A stretch of DNA of 46,660 nucleotides from Ignavibacteriota bacterium (GTDB lineage Bacteria > Bacteroidota > Ignavibacteria > Tepidaquicellales > Tepidaquicellaceae), in NCBI GenBank assembly GCA_026390735.1, contig JAPLFJ010000028.1, positions 1 through 46,660 of the forward strand, written 5' to 3'. The first letter of the stretch is position 1. Each line of letters opens with the position of its first letter. The notes beneath the pieces are model-generated. The model ran no database searches. It worked only from the letters and a program-made list of their open reading frames with translations, and was not told the origin of the DNA. The translations under genes were made by a program, and so were the position numbers. Shown here piece after piece: positions 27,901-35,878 of the stretch.

Positions 27901-28623
27901 CTTAAAGTTAATATTACTCTGGTTATTGTTAGTAAAAGACAACGAAGTAACATTATTATTCTGATAAGAAGCAGTAATATCGACCGCACCGTTAATCCTG
28001 AGATTAAAAGTAGGCGGACCGAAAATGGTTTCCGTTTTAAACGGCAAAGGAATAGTAATATCCGTAAACTTCTCGAACAATCTGGTTAAATCGTCTGTAG
28101 TAACCCCTTTAAATTTATCAGAAAACAGTTCATAGAATATTTTTTCCCCATTAACCTTAACTTTTTTGTTTAAATAATCATCAAAGCCTATAACGAGCGG
28201 AGCTTTAAAATCCTCCCCATTCACAGTCTGGCGAATGATTACTTTATTGCTATCGCCGAAAGTAATATCTGTTTTAACGTAGGATGAATTTTCAAGGAGC
28301 AGCGGATGTGTTTTTTCCTTAATTTTAGTACCAAAAGTATATTGCGGCTTGTACTGGAAATATTTTATACGGGCTGTAGAATCTACGGGTAAGTATCTGG
28401 TCGAATCATAAGTAATACCCAGGGAATCGGCTAATTTCTTTTTAATAGAATCACTTAACTCATATTTATAATTGGCATAAGTTCCTAAATCTCTTCTCCC
28501 TTGAGAAAAAGTAACATTGCAAATCGTTAAAATAATTGCTATTATTGTCAGAGAAAATATGAATATTCTCTTGACACGGAACTTGTCAGTAAAAGATTTT
28601 GTATTTATAATATTAAAACTCAA
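21982..28623 (-). CDS. sprA: SprA, outer-membrane translocon of type IX secretion
   Basis: SprA (Sov in Porphyromonas) is the very large outer-membrane barrel through which type IX secretion substrates leave the cell. The 2213-aa product has an N-terminal membrane/signal segment ending near residue 41 (VTFSQ), long beta-rich repeats with the SprA/N-terminal plug-like regions (for example QNQNF-type and IDDMEGAKKIISLG around residue 830), and a C-terminal part of aromatic-ending strands terminating in VRVTIQ. IDDMEGA and NPSVSYSLSSKVQ are typical of the family. The frame starts at a TTG (28623) with no nearby alternative, so the exact start is uncertain. No other type IX core genes (gldKLMN, porV) are in the window. 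It is divergent from the 1034-aa fusion protein gene across a 164-bp region. Confidence 0.93.
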   Translation of the reverse strand: MSFNIINTKSFTDKFRVKRIFIFSLTIIAIILTICNVTFSQGRRDLGTYANYKYELSDSIKKKLADSLGITYDSTRYLPVDSTARIKYFQYKPQYTFGTKIKEKTHPLLLENSSYVKTDITFGDSNKVIIRQTVNGEDFKAPLVIGFDDYLNKKVKVNGEKIFYELFSDKFKGVTTDDLTRLFEKFTDITIPLPFKTETIFGPPTFNLRINGAVDITASYQNNNVTSLSFTNNNQSNINFKQEVQVTAKGSIGDKLTIDADWNTQRVFDFENQLKLKYTGYADEVIQKIEAGNVSLDTKSSLIQSTQALFGIRGEFKLGPLTLSSVVSQKKSKQEEKTFSQGVQDQNFQISVWDYSDSHYFIDTVYKSSFNEVYNDTLGKQYSPSVNLNRLNLANNNFEVWIQCQVTESKKRFAVGKVMLGPRPVAGYPDSIKNPVSVIGDKFAGYFRKLEENEYRVDEFAGFVSLKLSVPETYYVGVVYNTYQDEIYGKGTRAGESNGNDTLILKLIKVDTPDPVLTPLAWELKMKNIYRLPVSRIMEDGFVLDALYNNNNVYQKNILNLNNSLSLSTILNIDRYAGKNTKFAPDGVFDFLTGRTILTESGDIIFPNLRPFSDNIRIAGADTTYQFTEIYTQKKTNSQQSPKANLYVIKGSAKGESGISNSFNLGLNVVQGSVAVFLGQSKLTENVDYSCDYTTGVVIIRNGAALTSKDLRITYESNDLFSLASKTFIGLRGDYKINDKTNLGFTFVNLVQETLNDKVRIGEEPTNNSMFGADLTTEFKPNFLTKAINLLPGFNTKEESILSLRGEIAYLTPDPNTKKSAIPSDNNEAIAYIDDMEGAKKIISLGTNYQSWSISSVPVLFPPVADSIMQDRRASLKWYTLPNDVEVKAVYPLRDVQAGQDRLSPFYMNFDPSKRGTYNYKEIGFDTLSNRQTKWNGIMKYMNTTSPDLINENINFIEFNMRIENYDNVGLQNAKLYVDLGLISEDAIPNGTLNTEDFNNNGTLQDQNPFEDRGLDFLYDVEELALYNAKNGTNYDMPTYSATHGGSVDPAGDNNSNSNIINIDLVNGTENNRSIEGFSRPDTEDLDGNGVLDKANKYYEYYVSLDTTNNKMISGRGAPGSGWFQYRIPLSEFKQSIGDQVATLNNVRYVRVWIKGLDGKVRLGLIDFNLVGNQWFKPNKIDTTYNISVVSIEENSQIYMSPVAGDILRQTVRNTNGVNTKSNEQSLALSFNNLVVGQQKIAVKDYRSQILDLFNYKMMKLFVNGDPSFNYTNQYIYDATMVVRFGSDSTNFYEYRAPIHPDVRPGQPWNSLNEVSIVFSDLTSLKISRDSANQVVDMPVPNGPPGSYYRVRGTPALNAIREFTLGVEKNRSGMNSTISGSVWFNEVRVLKVNDDNGYAYNVNTSLKIADFANLSFNMSKIDPNFHSLDTRAGSRNTGQNWDMGLSVNAHKLVNNFLASVLSPEWKDFLNFPVTFRHSESMINPKYYPGSDIDLESAADEKYKQVLAKTNDPAFATKSREDFIKSTQTLIVRNDISVTGMAFKFPGNNIVTRTVLNAFSVNFSGSFGSQRDFTFENKSDYNVNGSLNYNTDFRLSEILNLHLNNLVNLGEQYKDAKIYLFFPLIPFVPAFSSNFNASMDFTRTHNESKQRLLLQDDPVSRLFRANRGFGFNWKFIENWIVDMTGTYNFKIGSDLTDYETNKDSLRTQRTEKQVLSDIFLNEGLINFGKDLDFQQSTTFNPKFNIPVINKFLDVNMNYNVTYAWTNPNSTQNIGYNVGFANTFTTGATFKFNEILNTFGIPKNSSGYRNIPNRLNAASEFDDKIKFGDIMKVLGTFIPDLISVNFNQTNSVVNPGVIGRPGLGNFWLALKTVEEYGPSRMYQLGLDRYPGKRVPYLNITDVYNLSNNVTFNTTISPILPQNIRMNLSFKKLWGFNNSGTFVTEESGALGAAVNRSSNKTDGYSMFFAGNMDNFNFSPSDNAFDNVTNITSAFKSSLASFPFPNWNLTVSGLEKLPLFSEFASTVSIENTFTSEYSEASFNDASNQVVIQRQSVTQSFNPLIGLNVTFKPIFGGNMTANLRINSSTSNILTPSSNLIQENKTSDWSLTANYAKSGFDIPLFGLSLKNDITFSLTISKNVNQPIDWRFTPLLGKEKLDGAGSTVTSFNPSVSYSLSSKVQLMVFYKYSKSEPTAGNATTQPRTTNEGGLNVRVTIQ

Positions 28624-28787
28624 TAATAATAATGATTTTTCGTATACGAAATGCCGATAACAGTCCTTTTTTAATTATTGAAAAAATTAGTTTTACTTTT
28701 ATTAAACAAATTAAAAGCCCTATTCATATTTCTACAAGATAATATCATAATTTTATTTAATAATAAATAGTAAAAAATATATATTCA
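28624..28787. promoter_or_regulatory. Divergent promoter region sprA / protease-barrel fusion
   Basis: This 164-bp, extremely AT-rich gap is the only upstream sequence for both divergent genes, so both promoters should be in it. I could not identify unambiguous promoter boxes; several A/T tracts and TAATAATAAT-like motifs are present. Confidence 0.4.
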
Positions 28788-31700
28788 ATGATTAATAGAC
28801 GGGAAAAATTTTCGCTCTTTAGTATTACATTAGTTATAATAAGTATTATAGCTAACTTAGCCACAGCACAGTTTGAATCACACCCTGAACAGGACTGGTT
28901 TACGATAGAAACAAAGCATTTCACAGTTTCATATCACACAGGTGCCGAAAGAACTGCTCAGGTAATTGCAAAGATTGCGGAAGAAGTTTACGGACCGATA
29001 ACAGACCTATACCAGTTTCCATTAAAAGACAAAGTGAACTTTGTAGTTAACGACCTATCTGACATAGCAAACGGAGCAACTGACTATTACGGCAACAGAA
29101 TTGAGATATTTGCCTCAGCACTTGATTTTGAATTCAGGGGTACACATAACTGGCTCAGAAACGTGATAACACACGAATTCACTCATATGGTGCAAATACA
29201 GGCATCATTGAAAATGTCGAAGAATATGCCCGCTATTTATCTTCAATGGATTAATTATGAGAACGAAAGAAGACCCGATGTGCTTTACGGTTATCCGAAT
29301 GTTATAGTTTCCTACCCAATCTCAGGAGTTGGAGTTCCTGCATGGTTTGCAGAAGGTGTAGCACAGTATCAGAGACAGCAAATGGGTTACGATTACTGGG
29401 ATGCCAACAGGGATATGATATTGAGAAGTTACGTAATGGATGACAATATGCTGACCTGGAATGAAATGGGACAGTTTTCTTCCATCACAAGTTTAAAAGC
29501 TGAATCGATTTACAACTCAGGATTTGCGTTATCGCAGTACATTGCGAAAACGTACGGTGAAGATAAGTTGAAAATGATAACTAAGAGCCTTGGAAACTTC
29601 ACAAATTTCAGTGTTGATAAGGCGATAAAAGTACACCTTGGAAAAGACGGACCGGATTTGTACAATGAATGGAAAGCATTTTTACAGAAAGACTATGGTG
29701 ACAGAATTGCGGATGTGAAGAAAACCCAGATGGACGGCGAGATTATTCAGTTAGACGGGTTTGCAAACTTCTACCCCAAGTTTTCACCTGATGGTAAAAA
29801 AATTGCATATCTCTCGAACGGGACTTACGATTACGGAACGACAGTACTGATAGTTTACGACATAGCGACAAAGAAAGTTGAAAGCATTGATGCACCTGTG
29901 GCTTCCAATTATTCATGGTCTGCGGACGGGAAGAAATTAATTTATGCAAAGAGAAATTCTCCCCCAACGATTGGCGAGGCAGTATTATTCGATATTTACG
30001 AATATGATATAGCCACTAAAAAAGATAAAAGACTTTCAGAGGAATTGAGAGCATTCTCCCCTTCATACTCACCCGATGCGAGTAAAATAGTTTACATCAG
30101 CGGCAGAGACGGAACGCTTAATTTATACACAGCAGACAAAGATTTAAAGAACAGGAAGCAGATAACATTCTTCAGCAATGGAGAACAGATATACAATCCT
30201 ATCTTTGCTCCAGACGGGAAGACAATAGTATTCGATTTCTCGCTTATAGAAGCAAGAAAAATAGCAAAAGTAGATGCTGAGACTGGAAATATGGAATTCA
30301 TATTCGACAAAGAGAACATAGACTACAGAACACCTGTGATTACAAAAGACGGGGATAAGATGTTTTTCTCATCGAACGAGACAGGAATTTTCAACGTATA
30401 CTCATACGATTTCAAAACAAAAGATATAAAGCAGGTAACGAACGTACTTGGCGGAGCATTCATGCCGACGATTGATGACAACGGGAATATTGCATATACT
30501 TCTTATAAATCGACAGGTTTCAAGATTGCATACCTGAAAGGATTCAGTGAAAAAACAAAGAGTGAATACGGGCAGTACAAAGCACCTGACAAACTTGTAG
30601 CAAGATACAGCAGTGATACAACAAGCAACAAGTTCGGATGGAACGGGTTAAAGAATTTTAACGACAAAGAATACAAGAATCTTGAGAGCAAGAATTACAA
30701 GAGCATATTCAATCAGTTATCTATCTTTCCTGTACTGAGGTTTGACAATTACACAAAGAACAACAACATACTTGATGCGATAAAGCCCGGGGTGTATTTA
30801 TACTCGGATGAATTAATGACAAGGTTTTCCATATTCGGAGGATTTGCGATTAACAGAAAAGCAGAACGTGACATATTTATGCAATTCACTTACAACAACG
30901 GCTTCCCTGTAGGGCAGAAGTTCCTTGCTAAGAATTTAAGTTTTGACCCAAAGTTCACTTTATCAGGTTACAACGTCACGCGTAAGTCAGATGCACAGTT
31001 ATACGCAGGTGTGGATACTTTAAGCGTAGGAGTTGCATATGATTTACTCGAGTTCGAACTTGCTATGGATTTTAAACTGATAAACTACAATCACGACTTC
31101 AGGATAACGTACGGAATATCAAAATACGCATCGAGCATCGATAACTTTTATTTACCTAGCAGCGGAATAACTGCAAGAGCTTCTTCACAGGATTATTTTA
31201 AAGCACAGAGAATAACATTTGATTACAAATATGAAAGAGGATACCATAACAAAAACTCGGACATTAATCCTGCAGGAAGAAAAGTTAATCTGAGATATGA
31301 ATATGAAGCGAGTAAAATAAACCCTGAAATTGCAGTAGACGAGCAGGGCAACGTATCGACTGTATTCACAGCCAACAACCTTCACAAATTCGAAGGGACA
31401 TGGGTAGAGGGATTGTATGTATTCAGGAATCATTCAATCAACCTAAAACTGAGGGGTGCAGGAATACTCGGTAAACCTGTTGACAGTTTCTATGATTTTT
31501 ACGCAGGTGGTTTGATTGGTATGAGAGGATATCCTTATTTCTCGATGGGTGGCGGCAGAGTGGCACACGCAAACTTAACATACAGATTCCCATTGATATC
31601 GAAGATAGACACACGTATATCTCCGTTGTACCTTGATAAGTTATACCTGTCATTATTCGGTGACATAGGTAATGCATGGAACGGAACAGCTCCGGGACTG

Positions 31701-31892
31701 AACGAATTCAAAAAAGACGTCGGTTTTGAACTGAGACTTCAGGCATTTTCATCGTACGTATTCCCAACCAGCATATTCTTCAGTGCGGCATACGGATCAG
31801 ATAGTTTTACGAAAAGATTTTCAGGAAAAGATGTAACATACGGAAAAGAAATGATATATTACTTCGGAATGTTATTCGGATTCGACATTTAG
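28788..31892 (+). CDS. Exported fusion: HEFTH metalloprotease-like domain, TolB-type propeller, Omp85-like barrel
   Basis: A 1034-aa exported protein (signal peptide to about residue 27, ATAQ). Domains in order: a gluzincin/peptidase-MA-like region with the zinc motif HEFTH at 129-133 and a downstream Glu189 (AWFAEG) as the likely third ligand; about six PD40/TolB beta-propeller blades (about 330-600), each with the motif 'FSPDGKKIAY' or a variant; and a C-terminal beta-barrel (about 650-1034) containing an Omp85-like MRGYP motif at 912-916 and ending in a strand (YYFGMLFGFDI). It therefore looks like an outer-membrane surface protein with a periplasmic protease/propeller part. Catalytic residues are intact, so activity is plausible but unproven. 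It is divergent from sprA and followed by a terminator. Confidence 0.85.
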   Translation: MINRREKFSLFSITLVIISIIANLATAQFESHPEQDWFTIETKHFTVSYHTGAERTAQVIAKIAEEVYGPITDLYQFPLKDKVNFVVNDLSDIANGATDYYGNRIEIFASALDFEFRGTHNWLRNVITHEFTHMVQIQASLKMSKNMPAIYLQWINYENERRPDVLYGYPNVIVSYPISGVGVPAWFAEGVAQYQRQQMGYDYWDANRDMILRSYVMDDNMLTWNEMGQFSSITSLKAESIYNSGFALSQYIAKTYGEDKLKMITKSLGNFTNFSVDKAIKVHLGKDGPDLYNEWKAFLQKDYGDRIADVKKTQMDGEIIQLDGFANFYPKFSPDGKKIAYLSNGTYDYGTTVLIVYDIATKKVESIDAPVASNYSWSADGKKLIYAKRNSPPTIGEAVLFDIYEYDIATKKDKRLSEELRAFSPSYSPDASKIVYISGRDGTLNLYTADKDLKNRKQITFFSNGEQIYNPIFAPDGKTIVFDFSLIEARKIAKVDAETGNMEFIFDKENIDYRTPVITKDGDKMFFSSNETGIFNVYSYDFKTKDIKQVTNVLGGAFMPTIDDNGNIAYTSYKSTGFKIAYLKGFSEKTKSEYGQYKAPDKLVARYSSDTTSNKFGWNGLKNFNDKEYKNLESKNYKSIFNQLSIFPVLRFDNYTKNNNILDAIKPGVYLYSDELMTRFSIFGGFAINRKAERDIFMQFTYNNGFPVGQKFLAKNLSFDPKFTLSGYNVTRKSDAQLYAGVDTLSVGVAYDLLEFELAMDFKLINYNHDFRITYGISKYASSIDNFYLPSSGITARASSQDYFKAQRITFDYKYERGYHNKNSDINPAGRKVNLRYEYEASKINPEIAVDEQGNVSTVFTANNLHKFEGTWVEGLYVFRNHSINLKLRGAGILGKPVDSFYDFYAGGLIGMRGYPYFSMGGGRVAHANLTYRFPLISKIDTRISPLYLDKLYLSLFGDIGNAWNGTAPGLNEFKKDVGFELRLQAFSSYVFPTSIFFSAAYGSDSFTKRFSGKDVTYGKEMIYYFGMLFGFDI

Positions 31893-31938
31893 ATAAAAGT
31901 TTTTTGATTAAACCCGGCATAAATGCGGGTGAAAATTT

Positions 31939-31971
31939 AACCCATTTCATTAATTTGAAATGGGTTTTTTT
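31939..31971 (+). terminator. Rho-independent terminator after the fusion gene
   Basis: An 11-bp perfect stem AACCCATTTCA with its complement, a 6-base loop and a T-run. A shorter hairpin ACCCG/CGGGT occurs just before it, at about 31912-31930. Confidence 0.88.
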
Positions 31972-32027
31972 GTTGTGTTGTATTCTCCAGGAATAAATGC
32001 AGTTTACTCATTTAGACATTAAAAATA

Positions 32028-32082
32028 CGTACTATAATCGTACTACAAACGAACTATAAACGCACTATAAAGGTACTAGTAG
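32028..32082. repeat. Five tandem 11-bp repeats, consensus CGNACTAYAAA
   Basis: Consecutive units start at 32028, 32039, 32050, 32061 and 32072: CGTACTATAAT, CGTACTACAAA, CGAACTATAAA, CGCACTATAAA and a diverged GGTACTAGTAG. The ACTA core is kept in all five. The block lies in the 290-bp gap between a terminator and cutC, about 100 bases before the cutC start. An exact 11-bp period places the units on one face of the helix and would suit a cooperatively bound protein. Alternatively it is a simple slippage repeat. Confidence 0.85.
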
Positions 32083-32182
32083 AATTTGAGGTATCTTAAT
32101 TTGATGATTAAGAGATATTTAAGCTTAAATTACTTGATATTTGATTGCTTTTTCGTTAAATATAGTAAAATCTGAATGAAAT

Positions 32183-32866
32183 ATGGGATTATTAGAAGCA
32201 GCGGTATTTTGTTATGAGTCTGCAGTACTTGCAAAAGTAGCGGGGGCAGACAGGCTTGAAGTTTGCGAAGACTATGCAAACGGAGGGTTCACGTCTTCAG
32301 CAGAATATGTAATGAAGACCAGAGAACTGGGAGATATCGGTATGTTTGTAATGATAAGGGAAAGAGTTGATAATTTTGTGTACACGAGGGCTGATTTAGA
32401 AAAGATGCTAAAGGATATTGAGTTGTTCAAATCATATAAAGTTGACGGGTTTGTGTATGGTGGTTTAGACACAAACAGAAATGTGAATTTTGAATATGCA
32501 AAGGAGATAATTGAAGCGGCAACTCCCCTGCCGGTAACGTTTCACAGAGCGTTTGACTTATGTGAAGATTTACTAAGAGCTTCTGAAGAAATTGCAGAAC
32601 TCGGTTTTAAAAGGATATTAACTTCAGGCGGAAAACAGAATGCTTACGAAGGAAGGTTTGTGATTCAGGATTTAATAAACAGATATGGTGAACGAATAAT
32701 ATTCATACCCGGAGGCGGCATCAGGAAAAATAACGTATCAGAGATTGAGAAAGTAACAAAAGCAAAGGAATTTCATACTGCAGGAATTACCGACAAAGGA
32801 ACAGGAAGTAATATGCTAATATCGGTGGAAGAAATAAGAGAGATTAAAAATATATTAGGAATGTAA
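32183..32866 (+). CDS. cutC: CutC-family protein (copper homeostasis protein homologue)
   Basis: A 227-aa TIM-barrel protein of the CutC family. Conserved family segments are the N-terminal LLEAAVFCYESAVLAKVAGADRLE pattern (residues 3-26), the ICE-like VCEDYANGGFTSS, VTFHRAFDLCEDLL, RILTSGGKQNAYEG and IIFIPGGGIRKNN. The family was named for a link to copper tolerance in E. coli, but its biochemical activity is disputed, so the role here is uncertain. It is preceded by a five-copy 11-bp repeat and followed by a terminator shared with the convergent TonB-receptor gene. ATG start; weak ribosome-binding site. Confidence 0.9.
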   Translation: MGLLEAAVFCYESAVLAKVAGADRLEVCEDYANGGFTSSAEYVMKTRELGDIGMFVMIRERVDNFVYTRADLEKMLKDIELFKSYKVDGFVYGGLDTNRNVNFEYAKEIIEAATPLPVTFHRAFDLCEDLLRASEEIAELGFKRILTSGGKQNAYEGRFVIQDLINRYGERIIFIPGGGIRKNNVSEIEKVTKAKEFHTAGITDKGTGSNMLISVEEIREIKNILGM

Positions 32867-32876
32867 GCGATTAATT

Positions 32877-32914
32877 AAAACACTCCATATTACAGAAACA
32901 GCAAGGAGTGTTTT
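32877..32914. terminator. Bidirectional terminator between cutC and the TonB receptor
   Basis: A 10-bp perfect stem, AAAACACTCC paired with GGAGTGTTTT, with an 18-base loop and A/T runs on both sides. It serves the two convergent genes. Confidence 0.8.
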
Positions 32915-32916
32915 AA

Positions 32917-35226
32917 TTAAAAATCTATGTTAATCCCTGAGTTGTAGTTTCTGTTAGGAGCGACGATTCGCTCGAGTTCCTGATAGAACTGATCAGTAAG
33001 GTTATTAACAGCAACAAAGAGCGAAACGTGCTTACCGATTGTCTTTGAGAGTTTCATATTCAGCAGAAAATATGCTTTTGGTTCTTCATACTTAAAGAAA
33101 ATAACCTCATCAATTTTACTGACGTACTTACCGCTAACGTTATAATTAAACCCATATATTCCGAGATTAATACTTGAATTGAATAAATGCTTTGGCTTAT
33201 AAGGCAGGAATTCATCAGCCCTGTTAGAAGACAAATCTCTTGCGTCAAGGTAAGTATAATCAAACTCAAATCCATAATGGAATTTTTCCTTGAATAAATT
33301 CATCGTAGAATTATAATCTATATAAAATTCAAATCCTTTAATCTGTGCCTTTGCGACATTCTGAACCTGGAATGGACCGTTAGGAGTAGGTCCTATATTA
33401 ACGTATTGAATCAGATTATCGTAAAGATTATAGAATACAGAAACGTCTAGATTAAACCTTGCCTTAAACTGTTTCCTGAAACCAAACTCAATAGAAGTCA
33501 TCTGCTCAGGCTTAAGGTTCGGGTTATAAACGAAATCGAACCCGCCGAACAGTTCTTTCTTAAAATAAAGTTCTGCTATTGAAGGCGACCTGAATGCAGA
33601 GCCAACAAGAAACCTGTAAGAAGTGTTATCCAGTATAACAGAATTAGACTGAGGTGAATACAGCAAAGACAGTTTCGGACTGAACTGCTTTTCTTCAAAA
33701 CTTCCTATGAATTTATTTAAATCAAATCTGCCACCTATCGTGGAAGTAAGTACAGGTATATTATTCTTAGTAAATATATTCCATTGCTCCTGAGCATATG
33801 CGCCAATATTATACTGCTGCTGATTACCGTACAGAATTGATTCTGGTGAAGAACGGACAACATTCCACTGCAGGTCAATACCGCTGATGAGATAATGTTT
33901 GTCGCTTATGTTATAATCAACCTGAGAAATATTACCAAAATTGTACGAAGTTATGTAAGTATCAAATTCTTTTCCAGGGACTCCGTACTGAATACTGACA
34001 GCATTGTTCGGGTTGTACGTAGACTTACTGTAAAGTTTATAGTAATAAAACCTTGAGCTGTACTTTGTTTTGGAATTTGCAATAGCATTATAATTCAAAT
34101 CATAACTCTGAGTTTCTTTCTGTATATTATCACCAAGATAAGTATTATCAACTTTGTAAGGCTGAGCATACCCTCCAGGCGGGACTCTCCAGTAATGCGG
34201 ATATCCGCTTTCAGATTTAGTGTACTGTACAGTAAACTCCAGATCCCTGTTTCCGAAAAGGTCATATGTAAATTTACCAAGACCGCTGTAAAAATTATAA
34301 TCAGTCTGCTGTGAATAGCCGTCATTCTGCTTATAATCTATATTCAACAGATAAGAAAACTTTCTATATGAATCACTGTGAAGGACATTAAGACCTGTAA
34401 AAGACTGAAGTTTATCACTGAACTTTAGACTGTCATTCAATTTCTGATAGAAACCGCCATTAACATTGACGGCAGTATAAGGTTTGTACGTAGGTTTCTT
34501 TGTTATTACATTAACAACTCCACCGATAGCACTTGAACCGTAAAGTGAAGAGAATGCCCCTTTTACGACTTCAACTCTCTCGATTGTAGAAACGGGAATC
34601 AAAGACCATAGCGCACCTTTGGAATCACCCGTCAGCGAAGGTCTTCCGTCAAGAAGAAGAAGCACTCTGTTGCCGATACCGCCTCCTGCAACATCAGAAC
34701 TTCCCCGAATTGAAAGAGCACTGACGTTAATACCGTTGGTTCTGTTAATTGTTACACCCTGAACATCTTCAAGTACCTGATCGAAAGTAACCTTGTTCTT
34801 ATTTTTTATTTCATCAGAAGTCACCAGAGAAATAGATGAAGGTGTTTTTTGCAAAGTCTGTTCAGTACGAGTTGCAGTAACGTTAATCTTTTCAGTTTCG
34901 AGTTCAACAGATGTTACATACAGATTAAGAACTTTATCTTCAGAAGGTTCAAGAATAATTTCAAGTGAAAACTCTTTATAACCAAGTCTGTAAACGCTGA
35001 TAATGTATTTACCAGAAGATAAATCGTTGAAAGTATATTTCCCTTTTAAGTCTGAATCGGTTTTAAACGTTTTACCCGTTTCCGAATTAACCAGCCTTAC
35101 TGAAGCAGAAGAAATAATTTCATTTGCATCTTTATCGACAACAAGCCCGGTTATTGAGCCGGGCTTGTTGTCTGCGAATAAAAACGAAGTAATGAATAAT
35201 ATTAAGATTAAAAGTACTCTTTTCAA
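32917..35226 (-). CDS. TonB-dependent outer-membrane receptor
   Basis: A 769-aa TonB-gated importer. A signal peptide (to about residue 18) is followed by a carboxypeptidase-regulatory-like beta-sandwich (about 23-110, GSITGLVVDKDANEII). Next is the plug domain (about 120-230, with VLEDVQGVTINRTNG and the motif IERVEVVKGAFSSLYGSSAIGG split over 217-238). A 22-strand barrel runs to the C-terminal aromatic motif NYNSGINIDF. The BtuB/CirA-like plug suggests a chelated metal or cofactor ligand, but the ligand cannot be read from sequence. It starts at TTG 35226, 2 bases after the upstream lipoprotein stop, so the two are one operon. Confidence 0.93.
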   Translation of the reverse strand: MKRVLLILILFITSFLFADNKPGSITGLVVDKDANEIISSASVRLVNSETGKTFKTDSDLKGKYTFNDLSSGKYIISVYRLGYKEFSLEIILEPSEDKVLNLYVTSVELETEKINVTATRTEQTLQKTPSSISLVTSDEIKNKNKVTFDQVLEDVQGVTINRTNGINVSALSIRGSSDVAGGGIGNRVLLLLDGRPSLTGDSKGALWSLIPVSTIERVEVVKGAFSSLYGSSAIGGVVNVITKKPTYKPYTAVNVNGGFYQKLNDSLKFSDKLQSFTGLNVLHSDSYRKFSYLLNIDYKQNDGYSQQTDYNFYSGLGKFTYDLFGNRDLEFTVQYTKSESGYPHYWRVPPGGYAQPYKVDNTYLGDNIQKETQSYDLNYNAIANSKTKYSSRFYYYKLYSKSTYNPNNAVSIQYGVPGKEFDTYITSYNFGNISQVDYNISDKHYLISGIDLQWNVVRSSPESILYGNQQQYNIGAYAQEQWNIFTKNNIPVLTSTIGGRFDLNKFIGSFEEKQFSPKLSLLYSPQSNSVILDNTSYRFLVGSAFRSPSIAELYFKKELFGGFDFVYNPNLKPEQMTSIEFGFRKQFKARFNLDVSVFYNLYDNLIQYVNIGPTPNGPFQVQNVAKAQIKGFEFYIDYNSTMNLFKEKFHYGFEFDYTYLDARDLSSNRADEFLPYKPKHLFNSSINLGIYGFNYNVSGKYVSKIDEVIFFKYEEPKAYFLLNMKLSKTIGKHVSLFVAVNNLTDQFYQELERIVAPNRNYNSGINIDF

Positions 35227-35228
35227 TA

Positions 35229-35747
35229 TCAGAACCTGTAGATTTTAGATGTAGTGTCAATCCAAGAAAGAAAGTTGATATTCCCAATTGTCTGTACACC
35301 TGAGACAGAAACTCTTGCATTGGTAGTATCATATATTATTCCTGGATTATGAGTAGTATCACTTTTATATTTTCCAAGACCATATACAGAACCTGAAGTA
35401 TAAGGTAATTTAATATAAGAAGAAGTTAAAGTATAGAATGAATTATTCGCAACTAACAATTGATAATCGGCAACCATTTTACCAGCATCCATTTTGAGAA
35501 CCAATTTTGAATTTGCAGAAGCGGGACCTGTAGGAGGCCATTTCGCAAACGCGGATATATCATAATAACCTTTTGTTGTATCTTTAAATTTGTAGTACCC
35601 GTTAGTATCTGTGAATGTTATACGTCCGCTAATAGTAAGCTGGTCGTAATTCGGTGCGACAGTACTATCACTATTGCAACTATAAGCAATAGTTAACATT
35701 GAAACAAGAACCACGACGAATGCGAGGTTTATAAATAGCTTTCTCAA
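35229..35747 (-). CDS. Lipoprotein co-transcribed with a TonB receptor, function unknown
   Basis: A 172-aa lipoprotein whose signal peptide ends at a lipobox with Cys24 (IAYSC). The mature protein begins with an acid/Ser-rich tether and a beta-sandwich-like region (LTISGRITFTDTNGYYKF) recalling prealbumin-like folds, then a second beta-rich part. No transport or enzymatic motif is recognised. It starts at TTG 35747 with a strong AAAAGGAG ribosome-binding site 10 bases upstream, and is followed after 2 bases by the receptor gene. By position it could be an accessory ligand-binding surface lipoprotein for the receptor (as SusD or HmuY are for theirs), but it resembles neither by eye. Confidence 0.8.
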   Translation of the reverse strand: MRKLFINLAFVVVLVSMLTIAYSCNSDSTVAPNYDQLTISGRITFTDTNGYYKFKDTTKGYYDISAFAKWPPTGPASANSKLVLKMDAGKMVADYQLLVANNSFYTLTSSYIKLPYTSGSVYGLGKYKSDTTHNPGIIYDTTNARVSVSGVQTIGNINFLSWIDTTSKIYRF

Positions 35748-35878
35748 GAATAAATCTCCTTTTAGATTTTAAATATTAGATTACAAAAATATACAATCTA
35801 TAATATATAATAAACAAATATAGTTCCATAAATATTATCTCTTTTCAGACTTTAAATTCTGATTAGTAATTATGTATA

